Shown: piece after piece, positions 1-7,476 of the stretch
Layout of the letters: every line of letters begins with the position of its first letter
How positions within the stretch are numbered: the stretch's first letter is position 1
Source of the DNA: Desulfobacterales bacterium
GTDB lineage: Bacteria > Desulfobacterota > Desulfobacteria > Desulfobacterales > UBA11574
Direction of reading: 5' to 3'
DNA: 12,503 nucleotides
Assembly (NCBI GenBank): GCA_030145595.1
Contig: JAQYVG010000081.1
Coordinates: 1-12,503 of the forward strand
Made by a program: the position numbers and the translations under genes
The notes under the pieces: generated by a model
Database searches by the model: none
The model's input: only the letters and a program-made list of their open reading frames with translations
Told to the model about the DNA's origin: nothing

Positions 1-509
1 ACTCTAATAACAATTTTACTCTTTTGAACCGATAGTTTCAGGGCGCTGAGAATAGTATCTTTAACAATACTTTCATCAAATTCTATCTGATGATGAACAA
101 TTTTACCGGCAACGGCAAAGATAAGGTCTAGTATCTCTTTTTCATGCTGTCTGATAATTTCATCTTTTAGAGGGATCGATTCCATAAAAAGGTTTTCTAT
201 TTTCTCAACGAATTTTGCGGCTTTTTTCTCCCCCAGTTCAAGGCCGTCTTTTTCACCCTGAGCAAATCCTTTCTCATATGCCTCCTGCTCCAGCTGAGCT
301 GCCTTTCCTTGAGCGTCTTTTATACTATCTTCATCGGCAATTCCCATTTTTTGATTGTCGCTACGGACCGCAATGGGGATAAACTCCGAATCAATTGTCT
401 TGGTACTTTGCAGATATTCAAAGGTCCTGTTATCTTTTTCGGTTCCCGAAGCAATCGGTTCAAAGGCGTCCTTTTTGTCTTTTTCCCAAGATTGATTTTG
501 CTCATTCAT
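1..509 (-). CDS. fliH: Flagellar assembly protein FliH, 5' part (gene runs off the left edge)
   Basis: FliH is the cytoplasmic stator that holds the flagellar export ATPase FliI at the C ring and export gate. About 169 codons are visible, from ATG at 509 (MNEQNQSWEK) to the window edge with no stop. Residues 1-60 are charged and low in complexity. Then comes a helical stretch with the Gly-spaced pattern typical of FliH (EKGFAQGEKDGLELGEKK, about residues 78-95), followed by a region starting near residue 115 (EKEILDLIFAVAGKIVHHQI) that matches the conserved FliH/YscL C-terminal domain. Position directly after fliG is the standard order. The ribosome binding site is weak (ACAAAAG), and the GGTTCA repeat ends only about 9 bases before the start codon, so the repeat may have displaced the original leader. 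The identification rests on sequence style plus gene order. The ATG at 505 is in another frame that stops after 61 codons and is not the gene. Confidence 0.9.
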   Translation of the reverse strand, partial: MNEQNQSWEKDKKDAFEPIASGTEKDNRTFEYLQSTKTIDSEFIPIAVRSDNQKMGIADEDSIKDAQGKAAQLEQEAYEKGFAQGEKDGLELGEKKAAKFVEKIENLFMESIPLKDEIIRQHEKEILDLIFAVAGKIVHHQIEFDESIVKDTILSALKLSVQKSKIVIR

Positions 510-517
510 CTTTTGTA

Positions 518-585
518 ACCGTTCACGGGTTCAGGGTTCAGAGGTTCAAAGGTTAACCCGGAACGTAGAACCCAGAACGTTGAAC
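518..585. repeat. GGTTCA-type intergenic repeat, copy A (fliG-fliH gap)
   Basis: This stretch is built from degenerate 7-8 base units (GGTTCAG, GGTTCAA and their complements GAACCCA, GAACGTT). They are arranged as an imperfect inverted repeat around the palindrome GGTTAACC at 551-558. It fills almost the whole gap between the fliG stop and the fliH start. A related element in the opposite orientation lies at about 4425-4563, and both share ACCGTTCA/TGACCGTTCA at one end and AGAACCCAGAA inside. No coding capacity is seen. It could fold in RNA as a long imperfect hairpin. Confidence 0.7.
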
Positions 586-590
586 ATCTG

Positions 591-1607
591 TTAAACAAAG
601 ACATCCTCCTTGCCTTTAGTCAGAACGATCCGACCCTCTGCTTCAAGCCTCTTGGCTGTTTTTATAAGTTCCTGCTGGGCCTCTTCAACCTCACTCAGCT
701 TAATCGGACCCATAATCTCCATGTCCTCCCGGAGCATTTCCGCAGCCCGCTCAGACAAATTGCCAAATATCTTCTCTTTCATGTCCTCTGAGGCCGTTCG
801 CAAAGCTTTTATCAGCATCTGATTATCAACATTTTGCAAAATATCTCGAAAATTTTTATTATCAAGCTGCAAAAGGTCTTCAAAGACAAACATTTTTTGT
901 CTAAGCATCGCCGCCAGCTCTCCGTCCTCACTCTCTATGTGGCTCAGCACTATTTCTTCAGTTTTCCCATCAACCTCATTTAAGATATCGGCCAGTTTCT
1001 CTATACCATCAAATTTCCGCGAGGCTGTGCCAATTTTGGAAAGATCCTTTCTGATTATCTCATCAAGCTCGCTAACAGTTTCCTGATCGACTTGACCGAT
1101 TTGCAATAACCTGAAAGAAATATCAATCATAAGTTCCTCCGAAAATAATGCTATTACTTCCGCAGCTTTTTCGTTGGGAAGATAAGAAAGTATCAAAGCA
1201 ATTGTTTGCGGATGTTCTCCTTGAATTACACTCATCAGGTTCTCTGATGATATATAGGCCAAATCACTGAATGGAACCGTTTTGCTCTTGCTGCCTATGA
1301 CCTGGAACACCTCTCTGGCGGCATCTTGATCTAATGTTTTGTTGACAACCTCTTTTAAAAAATCTTCTCCGGAAAGGACCAGGTTGGTACTGCTGTCAAA
1401 ATTTTGAAGAAATTCATCTACAACTTTTTTAGACACATCAGCAGAAATGTAATTGATCTCAGACATATACTTTCCGAGCTTTTTTATGCTGTCCTCATCC
1501 AGTCTTTTGAAAAATTTCATAGTGTATTCTTCACCCATTGTGAGCAAAAAAATCGCCGCTTTTTGAGGACCGCTCAATTTTTCAGGATTTAGATTACCGG
1601 ATGCCAT
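591..1607 (-). CDS. fliG: Flagellar motor switch protein FliG
   Basis: FliG is the rotor protein on which stator units exert torque. It sits on the cytoplasmic face of the FliF ring and binds FliM. At 338 residues it has the normal length. The N-terminal domain (about 5-95) would bind the FliF tail. The middle domain carries EHPQTIAL at 131-138, the classic FliM-binding motif. The C-terminal domain carries MFVFEDL (239-245) and the charged torque helix. Aligned by eye with E. coli FliG, R270, R287, E294, D295 and K303 match K264, R281, D288, D289 and R297, so every charge is kept. The start codon overlaps the fliF stop by one base (TAATG), implying translational coupling that would keep FliF and FliG in ratio. 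There is no sign of damage. Confidence 0.98.
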   Translation of the reverse strand: MASGNLNPEKLSGPQKAAIFLLTMGEEYTMKFFKRLDEDSIKKLGKYMSEINYISADVSKKVVDEFLQNFDSSTNLVLSGEDFLKEVVNKTLDQDAAREVFQVIGSKSKTVPFSDLAYISSENLMSVIQGEHPQTIALILSYLPNEKAAEVIALFSEELMIDISFRLLQIGQVDQETVSELDEIIRKDLSKIGTASRKFDGIEKLADILNEVDGKTEEIVLSHIESEDGELAAMLRQKMFVFEDLLQLDNKNFRDILQNVDNQMLIKALRTASEDMKEKIFGNLSERAAEMLREDMEIMGPIKLSEVEEAQQELIKTAKRLEAEGRIVLTKGKEDVFV

Positions 1608-3187
1608 TATTCGTTTTCACCTATCCACCCTTTAATAAGCTGTTGCGCTTTCTCGTCATTTTCTCTGCTTATTTGCATAGCTCTTTCCATTTGTCCCCGG
1701 GCGCTTGTTTCGACAATCTGCTCATGTTCTCCCCCCGTATCTCTTGACAGTTGTGCAGTCTTGATACTGATATCTTCGGCGAGGTTCTTCATACTCTTCA
1801 TCAAAGGTCTGATTACTAAGACAAATAGGATGGCCGCCAGCAAAAGATTGATGATTGTTTTTTTATAGCCCAACACCTGTTTGAGTATACCTAACTTACT
1901 GCTTTCAGCTTCTGCCGGCAGTTCTTCAAGACCCGTACTCGAATCAGCAAAGGAAATCGAACTTACCGTAACTTGATCTTCCCTGTCCTCATTATATCCC
2001 ATGGCTTTTTTGACTATTTCATCGAATTTTTTCAATTCATCTGCACTTCTGGCGAAATAGGTCCTTTTCATGGTTCCATCTGGCTGCTTTTCTGTTTTGT
2101 ATGTCCCGTCTATTACTGCCGCCACCGAAAGACGTTTAATTGTTCCGGCCGGTTTTAAAATTGTTCTGGTAATTTTATTGATCTCATAATTGGTGGCAAT
2201 ATCTTTCTTCATCATACCGTTCCCGGAACCGCCGGCAGACGGCACAACCCCTCGTCTTCGATTTATCGCCTGATCAGCCTTGAAGTCTTCTCCTCCTGAC
2301 TGCGCCGACTCTTCTATATTCCTTGTACTTCTGACAGCTGTTGTGGACGGGTCATACTCTTCCTCGTTCAAAGTGATTTTATTGAAATCAACCTCAGCGT
2401 TGACCCTTACTATAGCCCGGCCGTCACCGGCTATTCCTTCCAGCATGGTTTGGACATTCACTTTGATTTCATTTTCAACATTCCTTTTATATTCCAGCTG
2501 TGCATTGCTCAATAGCGAAGCCGCTTCACCTCCGCCTTCACCCTTAAAGATCAGCCTCCCTTTTGTATCTACAACTGTAACCTGGTCTGCATCCAGCCCT
2601 TCAACCGCGCTGGCAACCAGATGCACAATTGCGGCAAGTTTATTCGCCGGCAAGCTTGCACGCAAATCCAGCTGAATTGAAGCCGATGCCGACTTTTCAT
2701 CTTCGACAAAAAGTGACGCTTTAGGGACGACGATAAATACTCTGGAACTACTTACCTCATCAAACTGGTTTATTGTTCGGACCAGCTCCCCTTGCAAAGC
2801 CCTCTTGTAATTCAGCTCCTGGACAAATTGAGTAGTGCTGAAATCACTCTTATCAAATATCTCGTAACCTACATTACCACTTCTCGGCAGCCCTTCGCCT
2901 GCTAAGGAAAGGCGCAGTTCGTAGATCTTTTCCGTCGGAACCATTACTATTGTTCCGTTAGCCTCAACTTTATATGGAATGTTGCGCTCCTTGAGTTTTG
3001 TGACAATCACACCCCCGTCCTCAGGGGAAAGATTGTTATACAGAACCTGGTAATCTTCCTGATTTCCCAGGTAAAATATACCCGCAAACCCGGCCCCCAG
3101 CAGAACAATGATAAAGATCAAGCTGATCTTCTTAGAAAGGGGCAGCGTATTTAAAAGGTTGACAAATTGGCTGATTGAATCACTCAT
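1607..3187 (-). CDS. fliF: Flagellar MS-ring protein FliF
   Basis: FliF forms the MS ring in the inner membrane, the base on which rod, export gate and C ring assemble. The 526-residue product shows a first membrane helix at about 21-40, a YscJ/FliF ring-building domain at about 45-220 (with the YEIFDKSDFSTTQFVQELNY block near 108-127), a second periplasmic part at about 230-420 with a low-complexity Gly/Ser loop near 313-325, a second membrane helix at about 444-461, and a charged C-terminal tail ending in LIKGWIGENE, the FliG-binding segment. The length is slightly under that of the enteric protein (about 550). The start is ATG at 3187 behind AGAGAAG. It is separated from fliE by a perfect 22-bp inverted repeat and overlaps fliG by one base. 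Confidence 0.98.
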   Translation of the reverse strand: MSDSISQFVNLLNTLPLSKKISLIFIIVLLGAGFAGIFYLGNQEDYQVLYNNLSPEDGGVIVTKLKERNIPYKVEANGTIVMVPTEKIYELRLSLAGEGLPRSGNVGYEIFDKSDFSTTQFVQELNYKRALQGELVRTINQFDEVSSSRVFIVVPKASLFVEDEKSASASIQLDLRASLPANKLAAIVHLVASAVEGLDADQVTVVDTKGRLIFKGEGGGEAASLLSNAQLEYKRNVENEIKVNVQTMLEGIAGDGRAIVRVNAEVDFNKITLNEEEYDPSTTAVRSTRNIEESAQSGGEDFKADQAINRRRGVVPSAGGSGNGMMKKDIATNYEINKITRTILKPAGTIKRLSVAAVIDGTYKTEKQPDGTMKRTYFARSADELKKFDEIVKKAMGYNEDREDQVTVSSISFADSSTGLEELPAEAESSKLGILKQVLGYKKTIINLLLAAILFVLVIRPLMKSMKNLAEDISIKTAQLSRDTGGEHEQIVETSARGQMERAMQISRENDEKAQQLIKGWIGENE

Positions 3188-3204
3188 ACTTAAATCTTCT
3201 CTTT

Positions 3205-3250
3205 ATTTGAATTCATCCCGCGCTGAAATCAGCGCGGGATGAATTCAAAT
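3205..3250. repeat. Perfect 22-bp inverted repeat between fliE and fliF
   Basis: The arms at 3205-3226 and 3229-3250 are exact reverse complements separated by two bases, with core CATCCCGCGCTGA and a GAATTC in each outer half. The element begins one base outside the fliE stop triplet (3251-3253) and ends about 17 bases before the fliF start. In mRNA it would form a very stable hairpin, but on the minus strand it is followed by AAAGAGAAG, not a U tract. It therefore does not look like a normal intrinsic terminator. It may act as an mRNA processing or stability element, a partial attenuator, or be a small inserted repeat. Confidence 0.85.
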
Positions 3251-3541
3251 TTAAAATTGCATGTGTGTTATCTCTTTGTAGGCCTCTATAGCCTTGTTTC
3301 TGATTGCAAGCAAAAGGCGCATGGATATGTCCGCCTTTTGCATGGCTATCATGGTTTCATGGATATCGGCTTTTCCTTTTAAAAGATCCATAATCGATTT
3401 ATCAGCCTCTTTATCCATTCCGTCGACCCGGTCGATAGCTCCCTTTATCACTTTACCAAATTCCGATGTGATTGCCTGTTTTTGGTTTTCATTAAGCTGA
3501 ATGGGGGCTTGTCGTAAATTTCCAATCCTTAAATCACTCAT
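3251..3541 (-). CDS. fliE: Flagellar hook-basal body protein FliE
   Basis: FliE is the small protein that joins the MS ring and export gate to the proximal rod, and is itself exported by the flagellar type III system. The product has 96 residues, close to the usual 100-110. The diagnostic part is the C-terminal half: helix KADIHETMIAMQKADISM near 57-74, then LLLAIRNKAIEAYKEI near 76-91 and the ending THMQF, matching the family's NKaieAYqEImrMq end. The N-terminus lacks signal-peptide features, as expected for a type III substrate. The start at 3541 has a clear AGGGAGA ribosome binding site. The gene follows flgC by 3 bases and precedes fliF, the normal flgB-flgC-fliE-fliF order. Confidence 0.95.
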   Translation of the reverse strand: MSDLRIGNLRQAPIQLNENQKQAITSEFGKVIKGAIDRVDGMDKEADKSIMDLLKGKADIHETMIAMQKADISMRLLLAIRNKAIEAYKEITHMQF

Positions 3542-3544
3542 TAT

Positions 3545-3970
3545 TTATCTCCCTATTTCAAGAGCTTTGAGGATCATCTGTCTGGCTGCCTTGATGGCCA
3601 CAATATTGGCCTCAAACGACCTTCTGGCCATCAGCATGTTCGTGGTTTCCACAATAAGCTCAACATTCGGTTTAAGCAGGTACCCGTCTTTATCCGCATC
3701 GGGATGACTGGGATTAAAGACCTTCTTAAAAGGGCTTTTATCTTCGACAATCTGCTCGATTTGCACTCCTTCAGCTTGCCTGTCCATAATATTCTTAAAA
3801 CTCCCAGTCATCGATTTTGACCTCATTACTACCATCTTTCTACGGTAAGGCCCGCCCTTATCTGTCCGGGTTGTCTCAAGATTAGCAAGATTGCTTGCAA
3901 TAATATTCATTCGTTTCCTCTGAGCATAAAGGCCCGAGGCACTTGCCTCTAAAGATGTCAAAAAATCCAT
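3545..3970 (-). CDS. flgC: Flagellar proximal rod protein FlgC
   Basis: FlgC is a proximal rod subunit exported through the flagellar type III apparatus. The 141-residue product has the usual length. It has the N-terminal rod/hook helix SLEASASGLYAQRKRMNIIA (6-25), the SNLAN block at 26-30 that continues through TTRTDKGGPYRRK, the FlgC-specific NPSHPDADKDGYLLKPNV (86-103), and the C-terminal helix RRSFEANIVAIKAARQM (116-132) that packs against the N-terminus in the assembled rod. ATG at 3970 is preceded by AGGGAGGGCG, a strong ribosome binding site. The flgB stop is one base upstream, so translation is probably coupled. Confidence 0.97.
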   Translation of the reverse strand: MDFLTSLEASASGLYAQRKRMNIIASNLANLETTRTDKGGPYRRKMVVMRSKSMTGSFKNIMDRQAEGVQIEQIVEDKSPFKKVFNPSHPDADKDGYLLKPNVELIVETTNMLMARRSFEANIVAIKAARQMILKALEIGR

Positions 3971-3971
3971 G

Positions 3972-4379
3972 CTAGCGCCCTCCCTGGCTGATAACTTCTC
4001 TTAGTATTGCCATTTTTCTTAAAAGCGTCTCAACGGAAGTTCTGTATATTAAATTATTTTGGGTCAGTTTCGTCATTTCCCTGTCGATATTGAGCCAGTT
4101 ATAGCCGTTCCATTCGCCTTTTTCCTCAATAGCTTCAACTCCGGCGGCACCGCTCCGCTCTAAATCGATATGCCCGGGATTTGTCCTCGCCAAATCAATT
4201 TCTTGTCCTGATTCCAGCACCCGGTTCAAAGCGGCCTTAAAATCGATATCTTTGGCCTTGTATCCGGGTGTATCTATATTGCTTATATTGCTTGCTATGT
4301 GCACATGCCTTTTTTGACTCAAGCCGATTGTGCGCTCCAGGGCTTGAAATGTTTTACTAAAAGATAATTTGTCCGGCAT
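3972..4379 (-). CDS. flgB: Flagellar proximal rod protein FlgB
   Basis: FlgB is the innermost proximal rod subunit, contacting FliE and exported by the flagellar type III system. The 135-residue product has the expected length. It shows the family N-terminal helix, then ASNISNIDTPGYKAKDIDF (29-47), the flagellar basal-body rod signature with the FlgB-specific TPGYKAKD. The C-terminal helix (MTKLTQNNLIYRTSVETLL near 102-120) is the usual end. ATG at 4379 is preceded by GAGGAGAGC. It is the first structural gene after the FlrC-like activator, across a 286-base gap filled mainly by a repeat, so it may be read through from upstream or have its own promoter. No confident promoter was seen in the gap. 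Confidence 0.97.
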   Translation of the reverse strand: MPDKLSFSKTFQALERTIGLSQKRHVHIASNISNIDTPGYKAKDIDFKAALNRVLESGQEIDLARTNPGHIDLERSGAAGVEAIEEKGEWNGYNWLNIDREMTKLTQNNLIYRTSVETLLRKMAILREVISQGGR

Positions 4380-4400
4380 CCTGCTCTCCTCACTTCAATG

Positions 4401-4414
4401 CAATAATATTATTG
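4401..4414. repeat. 14-bp AT-rich perfect palindrome before flgB
   Basis: CAATAATATTATTG reads identically on both strands and lies 21 bases upstream of the flgB start codon, between the repeat element and the ribosome binding site. It could be an operator or simply AT-rich leader sequence. No matching regulator is known from the window. Confidence 0.4.
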
Positions 4415-4424
4415 TAGGCGTTTA

Positions 4425-4563
4425 CAGGTTCAAAGGTTTACCCGCCTATAGGCGACCAGGGTTCAACATTCTGGGTTCTGCGTTAACCTCTGAACCCTTG
4501 AACCCGAATAATCAGTTGTAATTATTAACTATTATTTCCTGAACTTTTGAACCCTGAACGGTC
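4425..4563. repeat. GGTTCA-type intergenic repeat, copy B (flrC-like/flgB gap)
   Basis: This accounts for about half of the 286-base gene-free stretch 4380-4665. Read on the minus strand it begins TGACCGTTCAGGGTTCAA and continues with GGGTTCAGAGGTTAAC and AGAACCCAGAATGTTGAACC, closely resembling copy A at 518-585 in the same order. It contains an AT-rich interruption at about 4508-4536, a central GTTAAC at 4482-4487, and a 12-bp palindrome CGCCTATAGGCG at 4443-4454. A final GGTTCAAAGG unit lies near 4427. The remaining part of the gap up to 4665 shows no gene. Confidence 0.7.
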
Positions 4564-4665
4564 ACTTATTTTCCAAACTCCCTGCAGGCCGCCCGCGGCG
4601 GCCCAAAATGTTCAAATAGACAAAAGAGGAGCTTTGTTGGTACTTAAAGCAATTTGCGTGCCTTT

Positions 4666-6009
4666 TTATTGCTCTGCCATCGTTTTTTTGTATTCATTGA
4701 GCTTATTTCTCAGTGTCCGCACACTTATACCTAAAATATCAGCTGCATGGGTTCTGTTTCCATTTGTCTGGTCAAGAGCGCTGAAAATTACATTTTTCTC
4801 CACCTCTTTTAAAGGCAATGCGGGGATAGAGGAATATCCCGGTTCTACAGACGGTCCGCGGCCCCCAATGATAAAAAGGCTTTCCTGATCTACAAAATCA
4901 CCCTTGCACATGAGAACCGCTCTTTCGATTATATTTTCAAACTCTCTGACATTCCCCCTCCACGGCATCTGCATCAGTGACGCCATCGCCTCTTCCGTCA
5001 AACCTTTGACAGACCGATTATTCATTTTGCAGTACTTTTCGATAAAATATTCCGCCAGCAGCGGGATGTCATCTTTGCGCGCACTCAATGGCGGCAAATG
5101 GAGCGGTATAACATTCAAACGATAATACAGGTCTTCTCTGAATTTCCCCTCTTTAATCTGTTCTTCGATATTTCTGTTTGTTGTGGCAATAAATCTGACA
5201 TCCACCGGGACCGGGTCCATACCGCCGACCCTGTCAATCTCCCTTTCCTGCAACACCCTTAATAGTTTGGATTGCAGTTGATAATCCATCTCGCTGATCT
5301 CATCCAAGAGCAAGGTGCCCTTATCAGCCATTTCAAACTTACCTTTTTTCCTTGAAATTGCGCCTGTGAAGGCACCCTTTTCGTGACCGAACAGTTCGCT
5401 TTCAAGTAAGCTCTCCGGCAGCGCCGCACAGTTGACGGCAACAAAGGCATTATCCTTCCGGGCACTGTGATGATGTATATACCTTGCAAATATTTCTTTG
5501 CCTGTACCCGACTCTCCCTGAATAAAAATGGATGCTCTGCTGTCGGCTACATCTTTCGCCATCTGCAGCAGCCGCTTCATTCCCTGATTTTTTGTGATTA
5601 CTTTAAACTTCCCGTCAGACTTTTCTTTCTTTGCAGTCCCTAAACCATTAGACACCTGCGAAATAATGATTTCTACCATTTTGAGCGTCAACGGCTTTAT
5701 TAAAAAATCATTTGCGCCCAGTTTCATGGCCTCTACTGCTTCTTTGACCCCGGCATTTTCTGAAATAAGAATGACTGGCAGGGATGCATTGACCTCCTTT
5801 ATCTGCCTTAAGAGACCCAGCCCGTTGACCCGGGGTAAAGTAAGCTCAGCTATAACAAGGTCGTAGTGTCCCCTGACTGCCTCTTCAAGGGCCGACCGAC
5901 CGTTATCTGCGGTTACAACTTGGAAACCCGACTCCATAAAAACCTTATTGATACTACTTGCTTGATTGCTGGCTTTATGGTCAGCGAATAATAGCTTTTT
6001 TCTTTTCAT
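4666..6009 (-). CDS. FlrC/FleR/FlbD-like sigma-54 activator with a degenerate receiver
   Basis: This is an NtrC-family transcription activator that remodels sigma-54 RNA polymerase using ATP. Position immediately before flgB-flgC-fliEFGH points to flagellar gene control. Numbered from ATG at 6009 (447 residues): receiver at 4-120; AAA+ domain at about 140-375 with Walker A GESGTGKE (165-172), GAFTGA sigma-54 loop (212-217) and Walker B LLLDEISE (232-239); Fis-type helix-turn-helix at the C-terminus (NRTHAADILGISVRTLRNKL). The receiver is unusual: the phospho-acceptor Asp is Glu55 (IAELTLP), and the acidic pair reads D10-H11 instead of Asp-Asp. Ser83 and Lys105 are kept. It is therefore unlikely to be phosphorylated normally. 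I prefer ATG at 6009, 2 bases after the preceding stop, because an upstream ATG at 6063 would add 18 very basic residues overlapping the preceding gene. Which of FlrC, FleR or FlbD it best matches was not tested. Confidence 0.93.
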   Translation of the reverse strand: MKRKKLLFADHKASNQASSINKVFMESGFQVVTADNGRSALEEAVRGHYDLVIAELTLPRVNGLGLLRQIKEVNASLPVILISENAGVKEAVEAMKLGANDFLIKPLTLKMVEIIISQVSNGLGTAKKEKSDGKFKVITKNQGMKRLLQMAKDVADSRASIFIQGESGTGKEIFARYIHHHSARKDNAFVAVNCAALPESLLESELFGHEKGAFTGAISRKKGKFEMADKGTLLLDEISEMDYQLQSKLLRVLQEREIDRVGGMDPVPVDVRFIATTNRNIEEQIKEGKFREDLYYRLNVIPLHLPPLSARKDDIPLLAEYFIEKYCKMNNRSVKGLTEEAMASLMQMPWRGNVREFENIIERAVLMCKGDFVDQESLFIIGGRGPSVEPGYSSIPALPLKEVEKNVIFSALDQTNGNRTHAADILGISVRTLRNKLNEYKKTMAEQ

Positions 6010-6011
6010 CT

Positions 6012-7475
6012 TTAAATTTTTTCTCTTTTTTTCCGTTCTTCTCTCATTTTGTTCATTTCCCATTTAAAATCAATCTCTTCCATCCTCTCTTTGGCTAAAT
6101 TGCTCCAGAATGGATCATTGAGGTCTGAAATCTCTTTGTAGAGGGCCAGAAAATCTTCTTTTTTATTTAATAGCCGATATCCTTGGGCGACCTTAAGCAT
6201 CAGTGAAATTTTATCTGCTTTTTCTTTTGCCATCACTATGGCCTGGTTAAAAAGCCTAATGGCCTTTTCAATTTCACCGAGATCGAAATATAAATCTCCT
6301 ATCTCTTGATAGACATTGTAATCGGCAGAGCTGCAAAGGCTCTTTAAGCCATCTATCCGCTTAGTTGTCTCTTTGGCCTTCTCAATGGAATTGCCCCCTG
6401 CAAGCGCCTGAGCCTTGCCAATTAAAATGCTTAGCTTCTCGCAATTGTTGGCAGGATTCTTCAAAGCTGCGGAAAACATCTTGTCCGCCGGTTGGTATCT
6501 CTTTTGCTTCAATAAAATGCTCCCCTTCAACCGGTAAGTATGGGGAACGTTTTTGTCGGAAGGGTAATTTTCTATTAAAAGACTAAACCTTTTCAGGGCG
6601 CTTTCGTAATTTTCCTGGTTATATAATTGCCGGCCCAACAAAAAGAGAAGATCAGCAGGTTTTTCTTCGTTGGCTAAAAGGGGATCGGCCCTGGCAAACA
6701 TTTCTGCACCCATATCTTCAAAATTTTGATGTACCAAGGCTCTGGCAACGCTTATAAATAGTTCAGGAGCGTTTACCATCGAAATCAGTTCCTTTTCACT
6801 TATGTAAAAATTAATGATACTGCTATATTTTTTTTCCTTCATTTCTTCTTTGAAGAACCCATCGACCGTCCTTGCAAATGCTTGTTCGCCCTCTTTGCTC
6901 AGGTTTGACTTGGGATATTCCTCAAACAACTTTTTCAAGTATTCGATGCTTTTTTTGTACTTTTTTTCTTTCTGATAGATAATTGAAAGTTTGAGCAGGG
7001 CAAGCTGTGTCAAAGAACTACCATCTTTTTGGTTCAGTGGATTGTTAATAATCTCTTTGTAAAATCCCGTGGCTAAAGCCACATCTTCATCGAGTATATT
7101 AACAGGTGGAACGATTCCCCTTTGTACTGCTATGGGATTTTCTTCTTGTTGTTCTGCCAGTCGGATTTTGCTGATAACAGCCCCTTCCGTTCCCGGATAG
7201 CGTTTAAGAACCAATTGATAAAATTTTTCAGCCTCCTCAACCAGACCCTCATTTTGATAGGCGTCTCCAATCTGGGTAAGAATCAAATGGGTCATTTTTT
7301 GATCAGGGTGACTGTTATAAAATCTTAACAGGTTTTCTCTTGATCTTTTATAATCTTCAAGCTGGAAATAATTGTAGCCAAGGTATAGTGGAATAGTCGG
7401 GTACTGATGAAGATGCCAGGGATTAGCCCTTTGGAGTTCGGAAAGAATATTAATCGATTTTTGAAAATTATTCAT
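6012..7475 (-). CDS. TPR-repeat protein, 3' fragment of a frameshifted AMIN-TPR gene
   Basis: This frame encodes 487 residues from its first ATG, but that ATG is not a real start. Upstream codons in the same frame, back to about 7592, still read as TPR-like helix (REREALYISGVLEDTVSRFP, then KTEAKILIAKIFYE). They connect directly to the preceding 420-residue frame if one base is removed near 7589-7593. The fragment is made of tetratricopeptide-like helical pairs, for example EEAEKFYQLVLKRYPG, YKKSIEYLKKLFEEYP, YESALKRFSLLIENYP and IEKAIRLFNQAIVMA, a scaffold for protein-protein contacts. It ends in a basic tail (MREERKKREKI). The repaired whole gene would give about 908 residues. The stop is 2 bases before the FlrC-like start, so the two are very probably co-translated. 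No catalytic motif is visible. Confidence 0.85.
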   Translation of the reverse strand: MNNFQKSINILSELQRANPWHLHQYPTIPLYLGYNYFQLEDYKRSRENLLRFYNSHPDQKMTHLILTQIGDAYQNEGLVEEAEKFYQLVLKRYPGTEGAVISKIRLAEQQEENPIAVQRGIVPPVNILDEDVALATGFYKEIINNPLNQKDGSSLTQLALLKLSIIYQKEKKYKKSIEYLKKLFEEYPKSNLSKEGEQAFARTVDGFFKEEMKEKKYSSIINFYISEKELISMVNAPELFISVARALVHQNFEDMGAEMFARADPLLANEEKPADLLFLLGRQLYNQENYESALKRFSLLIENYPSDKNVPHTYRLKGSILLKQKRYQPADKMFSAALKNPANNCEKLSILIGKAQALAGGNSIEKAKETTKRIDGLKSLCSSADYNVYQEIGDLYFDLGEIEKAIRLFNQAIVMAKEKADKISLMLKVAQGYRLLNKKEDFLALYKEISDLNDPFWSNLAKERMEEIDFKWEMNKMREERKKREKI

Positions 7476-7476
7476 T

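Noticed and set aside
320..505. Minus-strand open frame starting at ATG 505
   Set aside because: A different frame from ATG 509 gives a continuous FliH-like protein to the window edge; the 61-codon frame is a shadow.
2280..2675. Plus-strand open frame of 131 codons opposite fliF
   Set aside because: It lies wholly antisense to a clearly identified gene, with low-complexity Ser-rich sequence typical of a complementary-strand shadow.
3205..3250. Intrinsic terminator between fliE and fliF
   Set aside because: The hairpin is strong but no U tract follows on the minus strand, and fliF must be expressed from the same transcript.
4444..4460. GG-N10-GC spacing on the minus strand resembling a sigma-54 promoter before flgB
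   Set aside because: Only the dinucleotides fit; the rest (TGGTCGCCTATAGGC) departs from consensus and lies within the repeat's palindrome.
4547..4888. Plus-strand open frame of 113 codons between copy B and the activator gene
   Set aside because: Mostly antisense to the C-terminal helix-turn-helix of the activator; no family resemblance.
5959..6063. Longer activator start at ATG 6063
   Set aside because: It adds 18 basic residues unlike any receiver N-terminus and overlaps the preceding gene by 52 bases; ATG at 6009 starts right at the receiver.
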